From: Micractinium sp. NFX-FRZ
Lineage: Eukaryota > Chlorophyta > Trebouxiophyceae > Chlorellales > Chlorellaceae
Reading direction: 5' to 3'
Length of the DNA: 64,000 bases
NCBI GenBank assembly: GCA_029339195.1
Contig: JAPTJF010000250.1
Span: 1 to 64,000, forward strand
Of this stretch, positions 33,710 to 45,246 are shown piece after piece; the first letter of the stretch is position 1, and every line of letters begins with the position of its first letter. Under the pieces are notes generated by a model. That model saw nothing but the letters and a program-made list of their open reading frames with translations, did no database searches and was not told where the DNA came from. Made by a program: the position numbers and the translations under genes.

Positions 33710-36700
33710 ATGGGCACTCCAGCCATCGCGGGGCGGCGCCCCACTGCCGCGGCCACCGCCGCCGCCGTCAGCACAGCGGCGGCATGCCTGGCGCTCCTGC
33801 TGGCACCCCTGGCCGCAGCGGCTGTGGCTGCCGCTGGCGGCGCAGGGGCCACATCACAGCCGCCAGCCCCGGCAGAGAGCGATTGCCTCCCTGCATCAGA
33901 CCTGCAGACAATCATTGAGGGCGCCCTCTCACAGCTGGAGGCCACCGCCGCCATCCGGCAGCGCCCCGACGGCAGCGGCCCCACAAAGGGCCAAGGCCTC
34001 ATCCCCGCAGACCTCTTCCCAAACTCAACAGACCCTGAGACGGGGGACTGGCTGGCTTTCGAGGCCTCCAAATGGACCTCCGGTGAGCCACAACCAGCCT
34101 GGAGACCCACCCGGTTGCCTGGGCGCCAGGGCCGCACCTCCGCACCCGAACCCCTGCGCCCCTTGCTGTGCCCCTTGCCACGTTTCCCACGCCCCTCGCC
34201 TCCCTCAACCACTCACTTGCAAGCGCTCGCACTCTGCCCGCCCTGGCCCCTCGCACAGGCTACCTGGCTGGCTGCTACTGGAGGGCGTATGCGATGACCG
34301 GCGACCCTTCCTGGGCGCAGCTGGCAGCGGCGGAGCTTCCAGGGCTGAAAGCGGTGGCCAAGGAGACCAACAACCACAAGGTGTCCCACATCTTCGACAG
34401 CGCGTACAGCGAGGCGCTGGCGGCTGGGGTGCCAGGCGCACCGGCGGAGCAGTACATGAAAGTGCTGCAGACGGCGGCGGCCTCGCTGGCAGCGCGGTGA
34501 GTGCGGGCAGCGTGGGTGGAGGTGGGGGAAGCGGAGCGTGGCCGGGGGGTGGGGCGAGCAGGGGTGCTTGCAACTGGTAGCAGTTTGCGGTGCAGTTGTG
34601 ACCGTGATTGCGCTTCCCAGCTGTCGTGCCGGGATGCTGTGCAGCTGCCCTCCTCACCTGCAGAGGCCAGGCCAGGTGGCGCTGCTCTGGGCTGCTGTTC
34701 CTGCCCAGGAGGGCCAAGGTGGCTCCTTTGGGGGGCTGCTCCAGCCCTGCGCGCTGTCATGATGGTTGGCCCAGCCACACACGCTGCCTTGCCTTGCCAC
34801 TGCCATGGGCGCTGCGGGGTGCAGGTACAACCCCAAGGTTGGGGCCATCCAGTCGTGGAACGACATTGGTGACCCAGAATTCGAGGTGGGGCCACAGGTT
34901 GAATCCAGGGAGACGCGGTTGTAACTATGCAGTGTCTCCAGGGCGCACTTGACAGTGGCCGTGTCCGTGCGTGTGTGTTTGTGAGTGTGTGTTTGTGAGT
35001 GTGCATGCGCATGTCCTGATGCCTGCTGGTGGCCCCCTACCCTCTGTGGATCCTGTTGCACGCTGCACCCCAAGGCAGACAGCAGAGGTGTCAGCGTGTG
35101 TGCCTGCGCGTGTTCTGGTGGCTGCCGGTCTCCCCCTGCTGAGTGTGCCCTCCCTGCTGTTGCGCAGGTCATCATTGACAGCATGGCCAGCCTGAAGATC
35201 ATGTGGGAGGTGAGCGGTGGGAGGCACTCGGTTGTGCAGTGGAATGGTTGCAGGGTGGAGGGAGGTCGATTGGTGGGCATGGCGAGGCTTGAGACGACGA
35301 GGGGTGATGCAAGGCAGACGCAGCGGGGAGGGATGGAGCGCGCCAGGCGCGTTGGCTGACAGAACAGCGGAGGGATCTGCAACCGTGCTGGCTGTGCTGG
35401 GTGCCCGCGCCTGTGTGCTGTGCTGCAGGCGGCCGCTGCGCCAGGTGGCGACCCCAGCTGGGCTGACATGGCGCTCAACCACTCACGCAAGGTGGCACAG
35501 GAGCACTTCAGGTGGGCTCGGCTGGGGAGGCAGCACGAGCAGCCCGCCGCAGGCTGTGCCCTGCACGATCCTGACAGCCTGCTTGTCTGCCTGCCGTTCT
35601 GGCACACACCCATCCATCAACCCACCCAGCTACCAGCTCACTACCGACGTGCCTGTCTGCACATGTGTGTCATACCTCACCTACCGACCACACAGCGACT
35701 CCTTATGCCTAGCCGCCCTCCCCCCCAACCTGCCGCCTGCCACTGTGCGTGCGCCCCCTCCCTGCAGGCCCGACAGCGGCACCTACCACGTGGTGCGCTT
35801 CAACGCAGGCACAGGGGAGGTGGAGTTCAGGGGGACGCACCAGGGGTATGCGGACGACAGCACTTGGTCCAGGTGCGGCAGGGGGGCGCTCAAGGTTGGG
35901 GTGGGGTGGGGCTGCGGGAAGTGGGTGCTGGCGGGGCCAGCTCGCCGCCGATAGGGGCGTGGGGCTCAGGGCTGCCCAGACAAAGCTGCTGTGCCGAAAG
36001 CGCTTCTGGTGGGTGGGGCACCGGGGTGGGCGGGGCTGGTTGCTAGAGGTGGATGGAGCAGGGGGGCGCCCAAAGACTACGTGTGCACATGGCAGCACCC
36101 GGGTGGGGCAAGTGGGTGGGTGGGTGCGGTCTGGGGTGGTACAGGGTAGGGTCGGTGGGACAGGCTCTTGCGGCAGGCGAGGGGTGGGCGGGGTGTAGGG
36201 CGGCGGGTGTCCTGCGGTTGGCCTGCAGCTCAATGACAGCTGGCAGCTGGCAGGCTTGCGAGGAGCCAGCAGCAAGTTGGGCCCACCACTTTCACACCCG
36301 CCCCGCCCCCCGCACCGTGCTGCCATCCCATCCCTGCGCGCCGCCTCTCCTGCGCCCTGCACTGCCACACCGCCGCCGTCTGCCGCTGCCCTGATGTTGG
36401 TGCAGGGGCCAGGCCTGGGCGGTGGTTGGGTTCACTCATGTCTACAATGCAACGCGGGACGCTGGCATGCTGGCGACAGCTCAGCGCGCCGCCGACTACT
36501 TCCTGCTGCGCATGGCCGAGGCGGACGACGGCGTGCCGCTGTGGGACTTTGACGTGCCGCCCCGGGCCAAGCAGGTAGGCGCCGGCATATGTGGGCATGG
36601 GAAGGCGAGGCCCGGGCCTCGGCTGCTAGGGGCAGCGGGGGTGCTGCTCTTCATTCGGGGATGTTGCATGAAGTGCCGTGGCTCAGCCTCGCAGCCTCAC

Positions 36701-37118
36701 GACTTGCAGAGCCAGGCCAAACAAACGTTGTTAACACCCCACACTTACCCTCCCCACACTTCCAGCCCCACCTCAGCCCACCCAAATGCGCCCCCCTCCC
36801 CACTGCCCGCCCCCACAGTCCTGGAAGGACTCGTCCGCCGCCGCCATTGCCGCCTCGGGCCTGCTGCGCCTGGGCCCGCTGTCTGGCAACGCAACCTACA
36901 CGCGGGCAGGCACCGCCCTGGTGGCCTCCCTCGCCGACGGCTACCTGGGCTGGCAGGAGGGCGGGCAGCAGGTGGCGTCAGTCCTCAGAAACGGCTCGTT
37001 CAACGTTCCCAAGGGCCTGCACTCCACCGGCCTCTCGTGGGGGGACTGGTACTTTTTGGATGCCCTGTCCCTGCTGGCTGACAGCTCAGCCCCCAATGCC
37101 ACATGCAGCGACCCCTGA
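33710..37118 (+). CDS. GH88 family unsaturated glucuronyl hydrolase
   Basis: Eight exons (33710-34082, 34259-34496, 34825-34885, 35168-35209, 35429-35511, 35768-35872, 36406-36574, 36819-37118) give 456 aa. An Ala/Leu-rich N-terminal signal or anchor (about 20-45) suggests secretion or a vesicle lumen. The alpha/alpha-barrel motifs are present: GAIQSWND, VIIDSM (Asp equivalent to Asp88 of Bacillus UGL) and QGYADDSTWSRGQAWAVVGF (Asp equivalent to the catalytic Asp149), then GLSWGDWYFLDAL near the end. These enzymes remove the 4,5-unsaturated uronic acid left by polysaccharide lyases, by hydrating its double bond. A role in turnover of wall or external uronate polymers (ulvan-, alginate- or GAG-like) is inference. 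All introns are GT-AG. Confidence 0.92.
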
Positions 37119-37867
37119 CCAGCCAACTGCCAAGTGCCCCTGCCCTGGCATGGGCGGCTGGCCTTTGTCTGCACCGGCTTGCAGCACCGCCCGGCAACAG
37201 GTGTAAGGATCGGCTGCGCCTTTACAGTCGGCTGCCAAGCCGCAGAGTGAAATCAGGCTGGAGGAGGTGCTGTGCAGGGGAAAGCACCGAGAAGGCAAGG
37301 GGTGCTGCATTCATGAACGGAGTCGGGTGGTTAAGCAGCGGACAGCCGGCGGCGCAGGCGACCTTGGGAAGCTGCTCAGCAGCCAGCGGCGGACTTGGCA
37401 GGCAGCTGCAGCACGGTGACACATGGGATGACAGTGGGAACGGGGTTTTGTGGGTGTCGTGTCTGTAACGTGACTGCCAGGCACCTGCAAGCATATTGCA
37501 CGGGTTGTGATGATGCACTCTGACGAGAGGCAATGGCAGTTGCCCCAACACAGGGCCACGCTGGCGGGCGCCATTGCCTAGGTGGCAGTAGTTCAGCGTG
37601 TTCATCTGTCAGCTTCCATGCTGGTACAAGTTGTACAATCGGAACATATAGTCGTGGCGTGTTGCCCGTTAAGCCCCCCGGCATCGCAATCAATCGTTGC
37701 ATGCTGCTGGGGTTTTCTGCACGGCGCAGCCTGTAGGTGGCGGCATGTGGTATTTGAACCATTTTAATGGCATCGGACTTATCTAGAGCCGCATCGCTGC
37801 AGCGCCGCTTAACCCTCTCGGAGCTTGCCGCCAGGCGTGAGCCTGTGGCGCCGGCCAGCTGACATCA
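37119..37867. other. Intergenic region between the GH88 and tRNase Z genes
   Basis: 749 bases with no supportable gene. TGTAA signals at 37202-37206 and 37464-37468 are candidate GH88 3' ends; the remainder is the tRNase Z promoter and 5' UTR. Confidence 0.55.
37202..37206 (+). terminator. Candidate TGTAA polyadenylation signal of the GH88 gene
   Basis: TGTAA about 85 bases after the stop. A second candidate is at 37464-37468. Confidence 0.4.
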
Positions 37868-40800
37868 ATGCAGGCCCAGCTGCTGACCGCGCCGGGGGAT
37901 GGCGTAGGACCAGCTGTGCTGCTGAGCGTTGGCGGCGCCGCCGGTGCAGCCGGCGGTGGCGGCTTGCAGGCGCCGCCTGCCCAGTACTTGTTCAATGCCC
38001 CAGAGGGCTTTGCTCGCCTGGCGCTGGAGCACAAGCTGCGCCCAGGTGCGCCTGCTGCCCGCCACCAGCCCCGCCAGCCCACCCCTTGCCGCCACCAGCC
38101 GCCGCTGCTACCCCCGCTGCCCCCTGCTGCAACCGCTGCCGGCTGCCTGAAGCGGTTGGTGGGCTGCCGCCAGCAGCGGCTGCCTGCAAGGGGCACCTTG
38201 GGTGTGCATGGTCGAGTGCACATGCACGCGCACCTGGCCCCCATCAACTGCACGCAGGCCGGGGCCTCAGGGCGCTGTTTGCGTGCGACGCCGCCGCGCT
38301 GTCCGGCTTTGGAGGGCTGGTCATGAGGCTGCGTGGCGAGGGCCACGACCAATTGCATGTGGTGGCGCCCGCTGGTGAGCTCCGCACACCCCCTGCCATA
38401 GTCAACAAGCATGCCCCCTTTCAGGGCGGGGCCCATCCCCACGGCGGGCTCCCTGGCATGGCCTGTGCCGCTGAGGCCTGGGTGCTGTAGGCATGCCAAG
38501 CCGCCCTTGCCCCACCCGACACAACCCGTTTGGGGCATCCTTGCTGAACATGAAGTTGACTCCTCAAGGTCCTTAAGTGAACGTGCCGCCTGCCTGGCCC
38601 CTCCCCCACACCTGCATCCACACACACACGCACCGGTGACCCGCGCTGCAGGCGGGGAGGCCGCGGTGTGCAGCCTGCGCCACTTCATCCACTGGCGCCA
38701 CCCGGCGGTGCTTCTAGAAGATGTGTCCCCCTGGGAGCGGCAGCCCACGGTGTATGAGGTGAGCAGCGCCGCCGCCAGCTGTGCAGGGCGCGTGCGGCTC
38801 GCCGCCGCCGTGCCTGCCGCCGACAGGCGGGTCGGCCCACATGGCCGCGCTGCAGCACGCTCTCAAGATGCGGTGCAGATGCACCTTGCTGCCTGCCCAC
38901 GTGCTGCACGCCGCGGCCAGCACAGCAGCAGGCGTTTTTTGACGTCACGCAAGCTGCCCCCGCTGACACGATCTACAGCGTGGCCCCGCTGGGCAGTACA
39001 ATGACCGCCAAAGCATGGCCCACAGCGCTGCCACCCTGCCTCCCTCCCCCGCTGTGCCACACACCTGCAGGACGATCAGATTGCGGTGGCAGCGCTGTGG
39101 AAGCCGCCGCTGCTGGCGGGCATGTGGCCTGCCCCCGACTGGCTGCAGCATGCACGGCCGGCGCACTCGGCCGGCGCAATGAAACCGCGTGCCGAGGGCG
39201 CCAGCAGCAGCAGCAGCAGCGAGGAGAGCAGCAGCGAGGAGAGCAGCAGCGAGGAAAGCGGAAGCAGTGACAGCAGCGGCAGCGACAGCCCCCCCAGCGG
39301 CCAGGCCGGGAAGCAGCCGGGGGTCAGCCTTGGCACGGCAGGTGCTGCCACCGCCCCTCGCGGTCGCGGCGGTAATGGCACGGGCAGCAGCGCTGGTGCA
39401 GGCAGCGCTGGGGGCGGCATGTTTGATGAGCTAGACCGGCTCTTTATGGGAGGCAGCAGCGGGAAGCGGCTGGTCTTGGAGCGCCTGAAAGCGAGCGCAC
39501 CTGCAGCAGCAGTGGCGGCAGTACCGGCAGGCCAGCTGGCGCCAGCTGGCAGCCGCCCCACACGCTCACCCGCGCCCGGCCTGGCAGCAGGAGCTCAGGT
39601 GCAGCCGGCTGCTGCCGCCACGGCGGCGGCGGTGGCGGCAAAGGCTGCTGCAGCGGTGAGCGTGCCCAGTCGTCGGCGGCAGGCTGTGGAGGGCACTCCT
39701 GCTGACGAGGATGCTGATGTGGCAGTGATCGGCGGCAAGCGCTTCTGCCGCCTGCCCGGCCAGGCGGGTATCAACGTATGGGTGTGTCAGAAGCTGTCTG
39801 CCAGGGCAACGGCAGCGGCCAGTGGGCAGCCGCAAGCGGCAGCAGCGTGCGGTGCTGCAGGCAGTGGCCTTGGGGGGCCACGGGCACAGGCGCACCGCCC
39901 CCCACAGGCAGGCGCACCGCCCGCCGGCGCCACGTTGGGTCCGGCGCAGCAGCAGCAGCAGCAGCAGGCTGGGCAGCACGAGCAGCAGGTGCTGGGCTTC
40001 CTGTGCCACCTCAAGGCCACCGACCAGCTCCTGCTGGTAACAAACCTGCACAGCCGGGGGGCAGCCGTGCAGCTGCAGCAGCACCCCGCGGCGGCCCTGC
40101 TGCAGCAGCAGGGCCCACGGGTGGCAGCGGTGCTGCACATGGCAGCGCCCGGGGTGGCGGGCAGCCGCGCGATGCGGCAGCTGACGCAGCAGCTGCAGGC
40201 GGCGGCAGGCGCAGGGGCGGGAGGGCGGCAGCTGGTGTTGGACCAGCCGGGGGTGCACCCCAGCAGCCAGGTGAGGCACGCAGGGTCCCTGGGGTGCCTC
40301 TCCAGCCTGGCTCGCCCGCCTGCCTGCAGAGCTTGGACAGCAGCACCCAACGGGCATTGCACCGCCGATGGCCGCGTGGCTGCACCGGCCCTTGTGTCAA
40401 CGAATGCATGGGGCAGGCGTGCATCCCTGCATATGTAACAGCGCACCCTCACACTCTCTCCTACGCTCTTCTCTACGTGCTCAAGTCGCCTCCTGTGCCC
40501 GCCCGCCTCCCCGTCCCAGGTCATCGGACACCTGGCCGCCGCCCGCACCACATCCAAGCTCAACCTGGTGAGCAGCCGCATCTTCCCGCTGCCAGCTGGC
40601 GTCCGACTGCCACCCGCACCCGGCACAGTTGCACAGCTCCCCGCCTCCGCTGCTGGAAAGGCTGCTGAGGGTGAGGCAGCCTCAGCCTTGGCAAGCCAGC
40701 TCCCTACACCAGCCTCACGAGAGGCCCAGGAGGGTGAGGCAGCGGCAGGGCCAGAGGCTGGTGGGCATGCAGTGGTGGAGACTGTGGCGGCGGCAGCAGT

Positions 40801-43800
40801 GCAGCCTGGCACCGGCGCCGCGGTTGCAGGCGGGGAGATTGGGGCGGAGCAGCAGGCAGTGCCACTGCTGCAGCAGCAGCAGGAGGAGCAGCAGCTTGAG
40901 GAGCATGAGCATGAGCAGCAGCAGCAGCAGCAGCAGCAGCAGGCGGACCAACTGCAGCAGCAGCATAGTCCACCGGAAGCTGCCGAGGGCGTTGACCCGC
41001 AGGCAGGGTTGCCACCGCAACCAATAGTGGGAGCGGGCAGCAGCAGCAGCGGCGCTGGTGGCGGCCTGGTGCATGTGCATCACGTCTCTGTCATTCGCTG
41101 GCAGCAGCAGCCGGGCCCAGCAGCAGCAGCAGCAGTTGTGGGGCCTCCTGGAGCAAATGGCGGCAGTGCTGGCACCCAGTCGCCGTTGCAGCAGCAGCAG
41201 CAGCTGGCGCAGCAGCAGCAGCAGGCGTTGGTACTGGAGCCAGGCGAGGTATACGCATACGTTGTCGGCGGGGCGGCTGGTTTCGACGCCGGGGCGGTGC
41301 AGCAGCAGGTGCAGGAGGAGAGGCCTCAGCTGCAGGCGGAGTTGGAATTGTTAGTTAAGCAGCAGCGGCAGGGGACGTTACCTGGGGAGGAGCAGCTGCA
41401 GGCAGCGGCTGACGGCGGCGCCGGTGGTGCAGGAGGCAAGCAGTGCAGGCAGAACCAGGTGGCACCGCCAGCTCCGCCCCCACCGTCACCGCCGCCGGCA
41501 GCGCCCCTGCAGCACCAGCTGGCAGCGGGTTGGCAGCATGCCGCAGCACAGCAGCAGCAGCAGCAGTGGCAGCAGCTGCAGTTGCCACCGTCCCCCGTGC
41601 AACAACAGCATTGGCAGCAGCAGCAGGTGCACCAGCAGCAGCAGCAGCAGCAGCCTGCGGTCATGCGCCCGCTGTACCAGCACCCACAGCAGCAGCCGGC
41701 TCTTGCACCAAGCCAGGTGTGGCAGGCGCCTTTGGGCATGCAGCCTGCAGGGCCAGGCCTGCTTCACACCCTGCCACAGCCCTGGGGGCAAGGGCAAGCG
41801 CTGCCAGTCGTGGCTGGCAGCAGCCAGTATCTGTATGCCCCGCCCCCGCCTCACCCGCCACCTCCAGCAGTACTTTTGCAGCAGGCGCAGCAGCAGCAGG
41901 CGGAGCAGCAGCAGCAGGCACAGCAGCAGCAGCAGGCGCAGCAGGTGCAGCAGCAGCCACCCCAGCCGGGCCCCGCCCTGGACAACAAGCGGGCGGCTGA
42001 AGGGCTCCGGGAGCGGCTGCAGGGCGGCAAGCGGCCGCGGCAGCAGGGCGAGGCGGAGCCTCCCGGTGCCGGCACACTTGCAGCAGAGCCGCCGCGGTGG
42101 CTACAGGGCGCGCCGCCCTGCCTCCTCCAGCTTGCAGCCAGCGGCGGCGGCAGCAGCCAGGGAGCGGCAGCGGCGGCTTGCGGTCCTGAGGTCGTGTTTC
42201 TGGGCACGGGATCAGCCGAGCCTTCCAAGTACCGGGCTGCCTCTGCCATACAGCTGAGGTGCGGCCAGTGCAGTGCTCCTTGGCTCTGCGGCAGCGCCCG
42301 CGTGGCAGGCTGCCGGGATGGAGGCGCCAGTCCTGCCGATGCTTGCACCCAGCCTAGTGCAAGCTGCATGTGCGTGTGCTGCCTCAACCACGTCTTCATG
42401 CTCCTGCTGCCTGTCGCCCCTCTGCCGGCCCACGCGTGCTCCCGGCCCGCCCGCCTGCCACCGCCCCCTTGCAGGCTATCGTGTGGCCAGAGCTTGCTGA
42501 TGGACTGCGGAGAGGGGGCGCTGGGGGCGCTGTGCCGCACCTATGGCATGGCAGCCGCGCTGCGCCAGGTGGCCAGCCTGGGGTGCCTGTGGGTCTCCCA
42601 CAGGCATGCAGGTGGGAGCGGGGCGCATGCGACGCAGGGCGCCTGCCCGCCTGCCTGCCCTTGCCCTCACCCTTGCCCTTGCCCGCCTGCTCGCCTACGT
42701 GTGTGCCGTCCTGTTGTGCATTGCTGGGCAGTACGGGTGTGGATGGCCCCACCTCGACCCACTCACTGGGACATTCATCCACCCGCCCCGCTTGATCCCT
42801 GGCCGCCCGCCCGCCTGCCTGCCCGCAGACCACATGTCTGGCGTGCTCCCCCTGCTGGCCGCCTACCCCGCCTCCCTGCCCCCGCTGCTGGTGGTGGGGC
42901 CGCGCTCTCTGCGGGACTGGCTGGCGGAGGCGGCGCCGGCGCTGCGCCTGGCGGGGCGGTACCGCTTTGTGCACTGCCTGGAGATGAACCAGCCGGGTGG
43001 GTGGGTGGGCGGAGGAGGGGGTGGTCTCCGGGTGACTGGGGCGAGCTGGAGCACCTGCCGGGGCGGTACCGTTCTGTGTACTGCCTAGGCATGACGCACA
43101 CATGGCGTTGCCTGGTGGGGCGCCCCGCCGCCTTTGTGCCTGCCGCAGCCAGGCTTCACTGTGTGCGGGGGGCCGGGGCCGGTGGGCAGGCGCTTTGCGG
43201 CTTGCACACCTCACCTCCATTACTGCGCCTTTTTTCCCTGCCCAAGCTCCCATGCTCCGTCCCACCCGCCCCGCACCTCCCCCCTCGCAGACCACTGGGC
43301 CCGCCAGGCCCTGCAGCGCCACCTGGGCATCACCCACCTGCACTGCGTGCCCGTGCGCCACTGCTCGGGTGAGCCCGGGGGAATTGCGGGGGCGGGACCA
43401 CCGCCCTGGCAGCGGGGCCCCGCCACGCCCCTGCCGCCCCTGCTGCCTCTGCTGCCTCAGCCTTCATCGTTGTGTAATCGCTCACCAGCCCAGCGTGCGC
43501 AGCGGGGGGCTGCAGCCAGGCCCATCACCGATCCCTCCACTCTCCGGGTGCCCGCCTCCGCGGTCCTCTGGCTCCGCCCCCACCCTGCCCCAGCTGTGCC
43601 TGCCCCCACCCCTTTTCGACCCCGCCTCCTCACATGCTCCCACCCACCTCCCTCCCCGCCCCGCCCCCGCCCCGCCCACCGCCTGCAGATGCCTTTGGCC
43701 TGGTTGTGCGCCACCAGGAGGGTTGGAGCCTGGCCTACTCTGGGGACACACAGCCCTGCGAGCAGCTGGTGCAGGTGCGTCAATGGGCCTGTGCAGGGGG

Positions 43801-44873
43801 CTCAGTGGGCCAGTGCACGAGGCAGGGCAGAACGGGGCGGGCTGGGGCTCCCCCCTTTCCCTGGCTCTGAGGTCTGCTCGTAAGGTTGACAGTCGAGGTG
43901 TGTGCTTGGCCACCCGCCAATGCCTATGCTTCCTGGCCTGGGTGGTGTTGCTTGACCCATAACTGGTGCCCCCGCTTGCTGGTCCCTTCTCGCCTGCCCT
44001 CGCGACCTGGCTTCGCCCACCTGCTGAGACGTGCCTCCTCCCCTTCCCCTCCCCCCCTCCCCGGCTGCAGGCGGGGGCAGGGTGCACCCTGCTAATCCAC
44101 GAGGCCACGTTCGAGCCCTGCCTGGAGCAGCAGGCCCGCCAGAAGCGGCACAGCACCACGGCAGAGGCGCTGCAGGTGGCACAGGTGCGGCGCGCTCCCG
44201 CCAGCCGCCCCTGCTGCGTGGCATTGGGTGACCTCGATGTGACCCGCATCCGCCAGCCGTATCCCTGTTTGGTGGGGTACCACCCCCTGCCTTCCCAGTG
44301 CTCGCCCTGCCCCCCTGGTGTGGGTGGGTGGGTGTCTGAGCTGGGGCGCCAGCAGACAGATGCACGTGTATCTGATACACTCCATCCCGGCTTTAAAAAT
44401 AGACAGATCACTCTCGCAGGATGCAGCTTGTGTGTCAGGGCGGCGCTCATGGCACACCAGGCTGCCAAGCAGTTCCCGCTCTCTATACTGCCGCCTGCCC
44501 ACGCTCCTCCCCGGCCACCCTGCCCTCGCCTCCCCTGCCTCTGCAGCGCATGGGCGCCTACCGCTGCATCCTCACCCACTTCAGCCAGCGCTACCCCAAG
44601 TGGCCCGAGGGCCTGCCGCAGGCGGAGGCCGCCCAGCAGGGCGGGGCAGCTGCGGGCGCTGCCGCCGCCCCAGGCAGCGCCGGCGCCGTGGCGGTGGCGT
44701 TTGATGGCATGCGGGTGCCGCTGGTGCTGCTGCCCGTGCTACCCGCGCTGATGCCGGCGGTGAAGGCTGCCATGGAGAGTGTGGAGTGGGAGGAGAAGGA
44801 ACAGGAGGAGGAGGAGGAGGAGCAGCAGCAGCAGCCAGACAGTGGCAAGGCCGACGCCAGCCAGCAGCTGTGA
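37868..44873 (+). CDS. Long-form tRNase Z (ELAC2 type) with a giant Gln-rich insertion
   Basis: Eleven exons (37868-38045, 38258-38374, 38652-38758, 39071-40270, 40520-42258, 42475-42611, 42829-42996, 43291-43368, 43689-43774, 44071-44184, 44547-44873) give 1416 aa, against about 800-950 for the family. The N-terminal half-domain has YLFNAPEGFARLALEHK and GFGGLVMRL. After a Ser/Glu tract (about 205-235), low-complexity Ala/Gln and Gln/Pro-rich sequence takes up most of residues 340-1090. The catalytic C-terminal half starts VVFLGTGSAEPSKYRAAS, then SHRHADH (zinc site, split by intron 6), VPVRHC, YSGDTQPC, HEATFE, KRHSTTAEA and HFSQRYPKW. All metal and phosphate motifs are present, so it should cut the 3' trailer of pre-tRNA. 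It may serve nucleus and organelles; no clear transit peptide is visible. An acidic tail ends the protein. Confidence 0.93.
43060..43095 (+). repeat. Intronic copy of the tRNase Z exon-7 end
   Basis: 36 bases resemble exon-7 sequence 42953-42988 (GGGGCGGTACCG block), 107 bases downstream, with about seven differences. The original donor is not preserved in the copy. Confidence 0.8.
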
Positions 44874-45246
44874 TGTCCTGTGGTTGACAGTAGCAGTTGC
44901 GTGTAACAGTGCTGTAACAGTTGCATGTATAATGTGCGCATAGGGGGGCAGCTGCTGGGCTGATAGCGGGGTCGCGCCCCCACCAGGGGTGCCCCAACCT
45001 TAGGACTGCCTTGACTTGACGCAACAGTGAGACTTGTTGATTTTAAACTTGCTCGCCCAAAGAGGGCAAGCACTGCTTGGCAGCATGCCAGCAACATGCG
45101 CTTTGCGGTGTGTGAGTGAGAGCTGAAGTGCAACGAACCAACCAAAGTGAAACGAAAGAATGCCGACTGATAAAGATATTGGTACGGGGGGGAGGGGAAT
45201 CAAAGCACTGCTTATAGTGGGCGGTACAAGAGTGTGCTGCCTAAAC
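44874..45246. other. Convergent 3' region of the tRNase Z and PPR-SMR genes
   Basis: 373 bases between facing stop codons. Two plus-strand TGTAA motifs (44902-44906, 44913-44917) serve tRNase Z. No minus-strand TGTAA is seen for the PPR gene. Confidence 0.6.
44902..44917 (+). terminator. Twin TGTAA polyadenylation signals of tRNase Z
   Basis: Two TGTAA copies 11 bases apart, 29-44 bases after the stop codon. Confidence 0.5.

Noticed and set aside
38929..39000. Exon-like island in tRNase Z intron 3
   Set aside because: It reads as AFFDVTQAAPADTIYS in frame, but no good donor keeps phase, and joining exon 3 directly to exon 4 gives the expected VYEDDQIAV.
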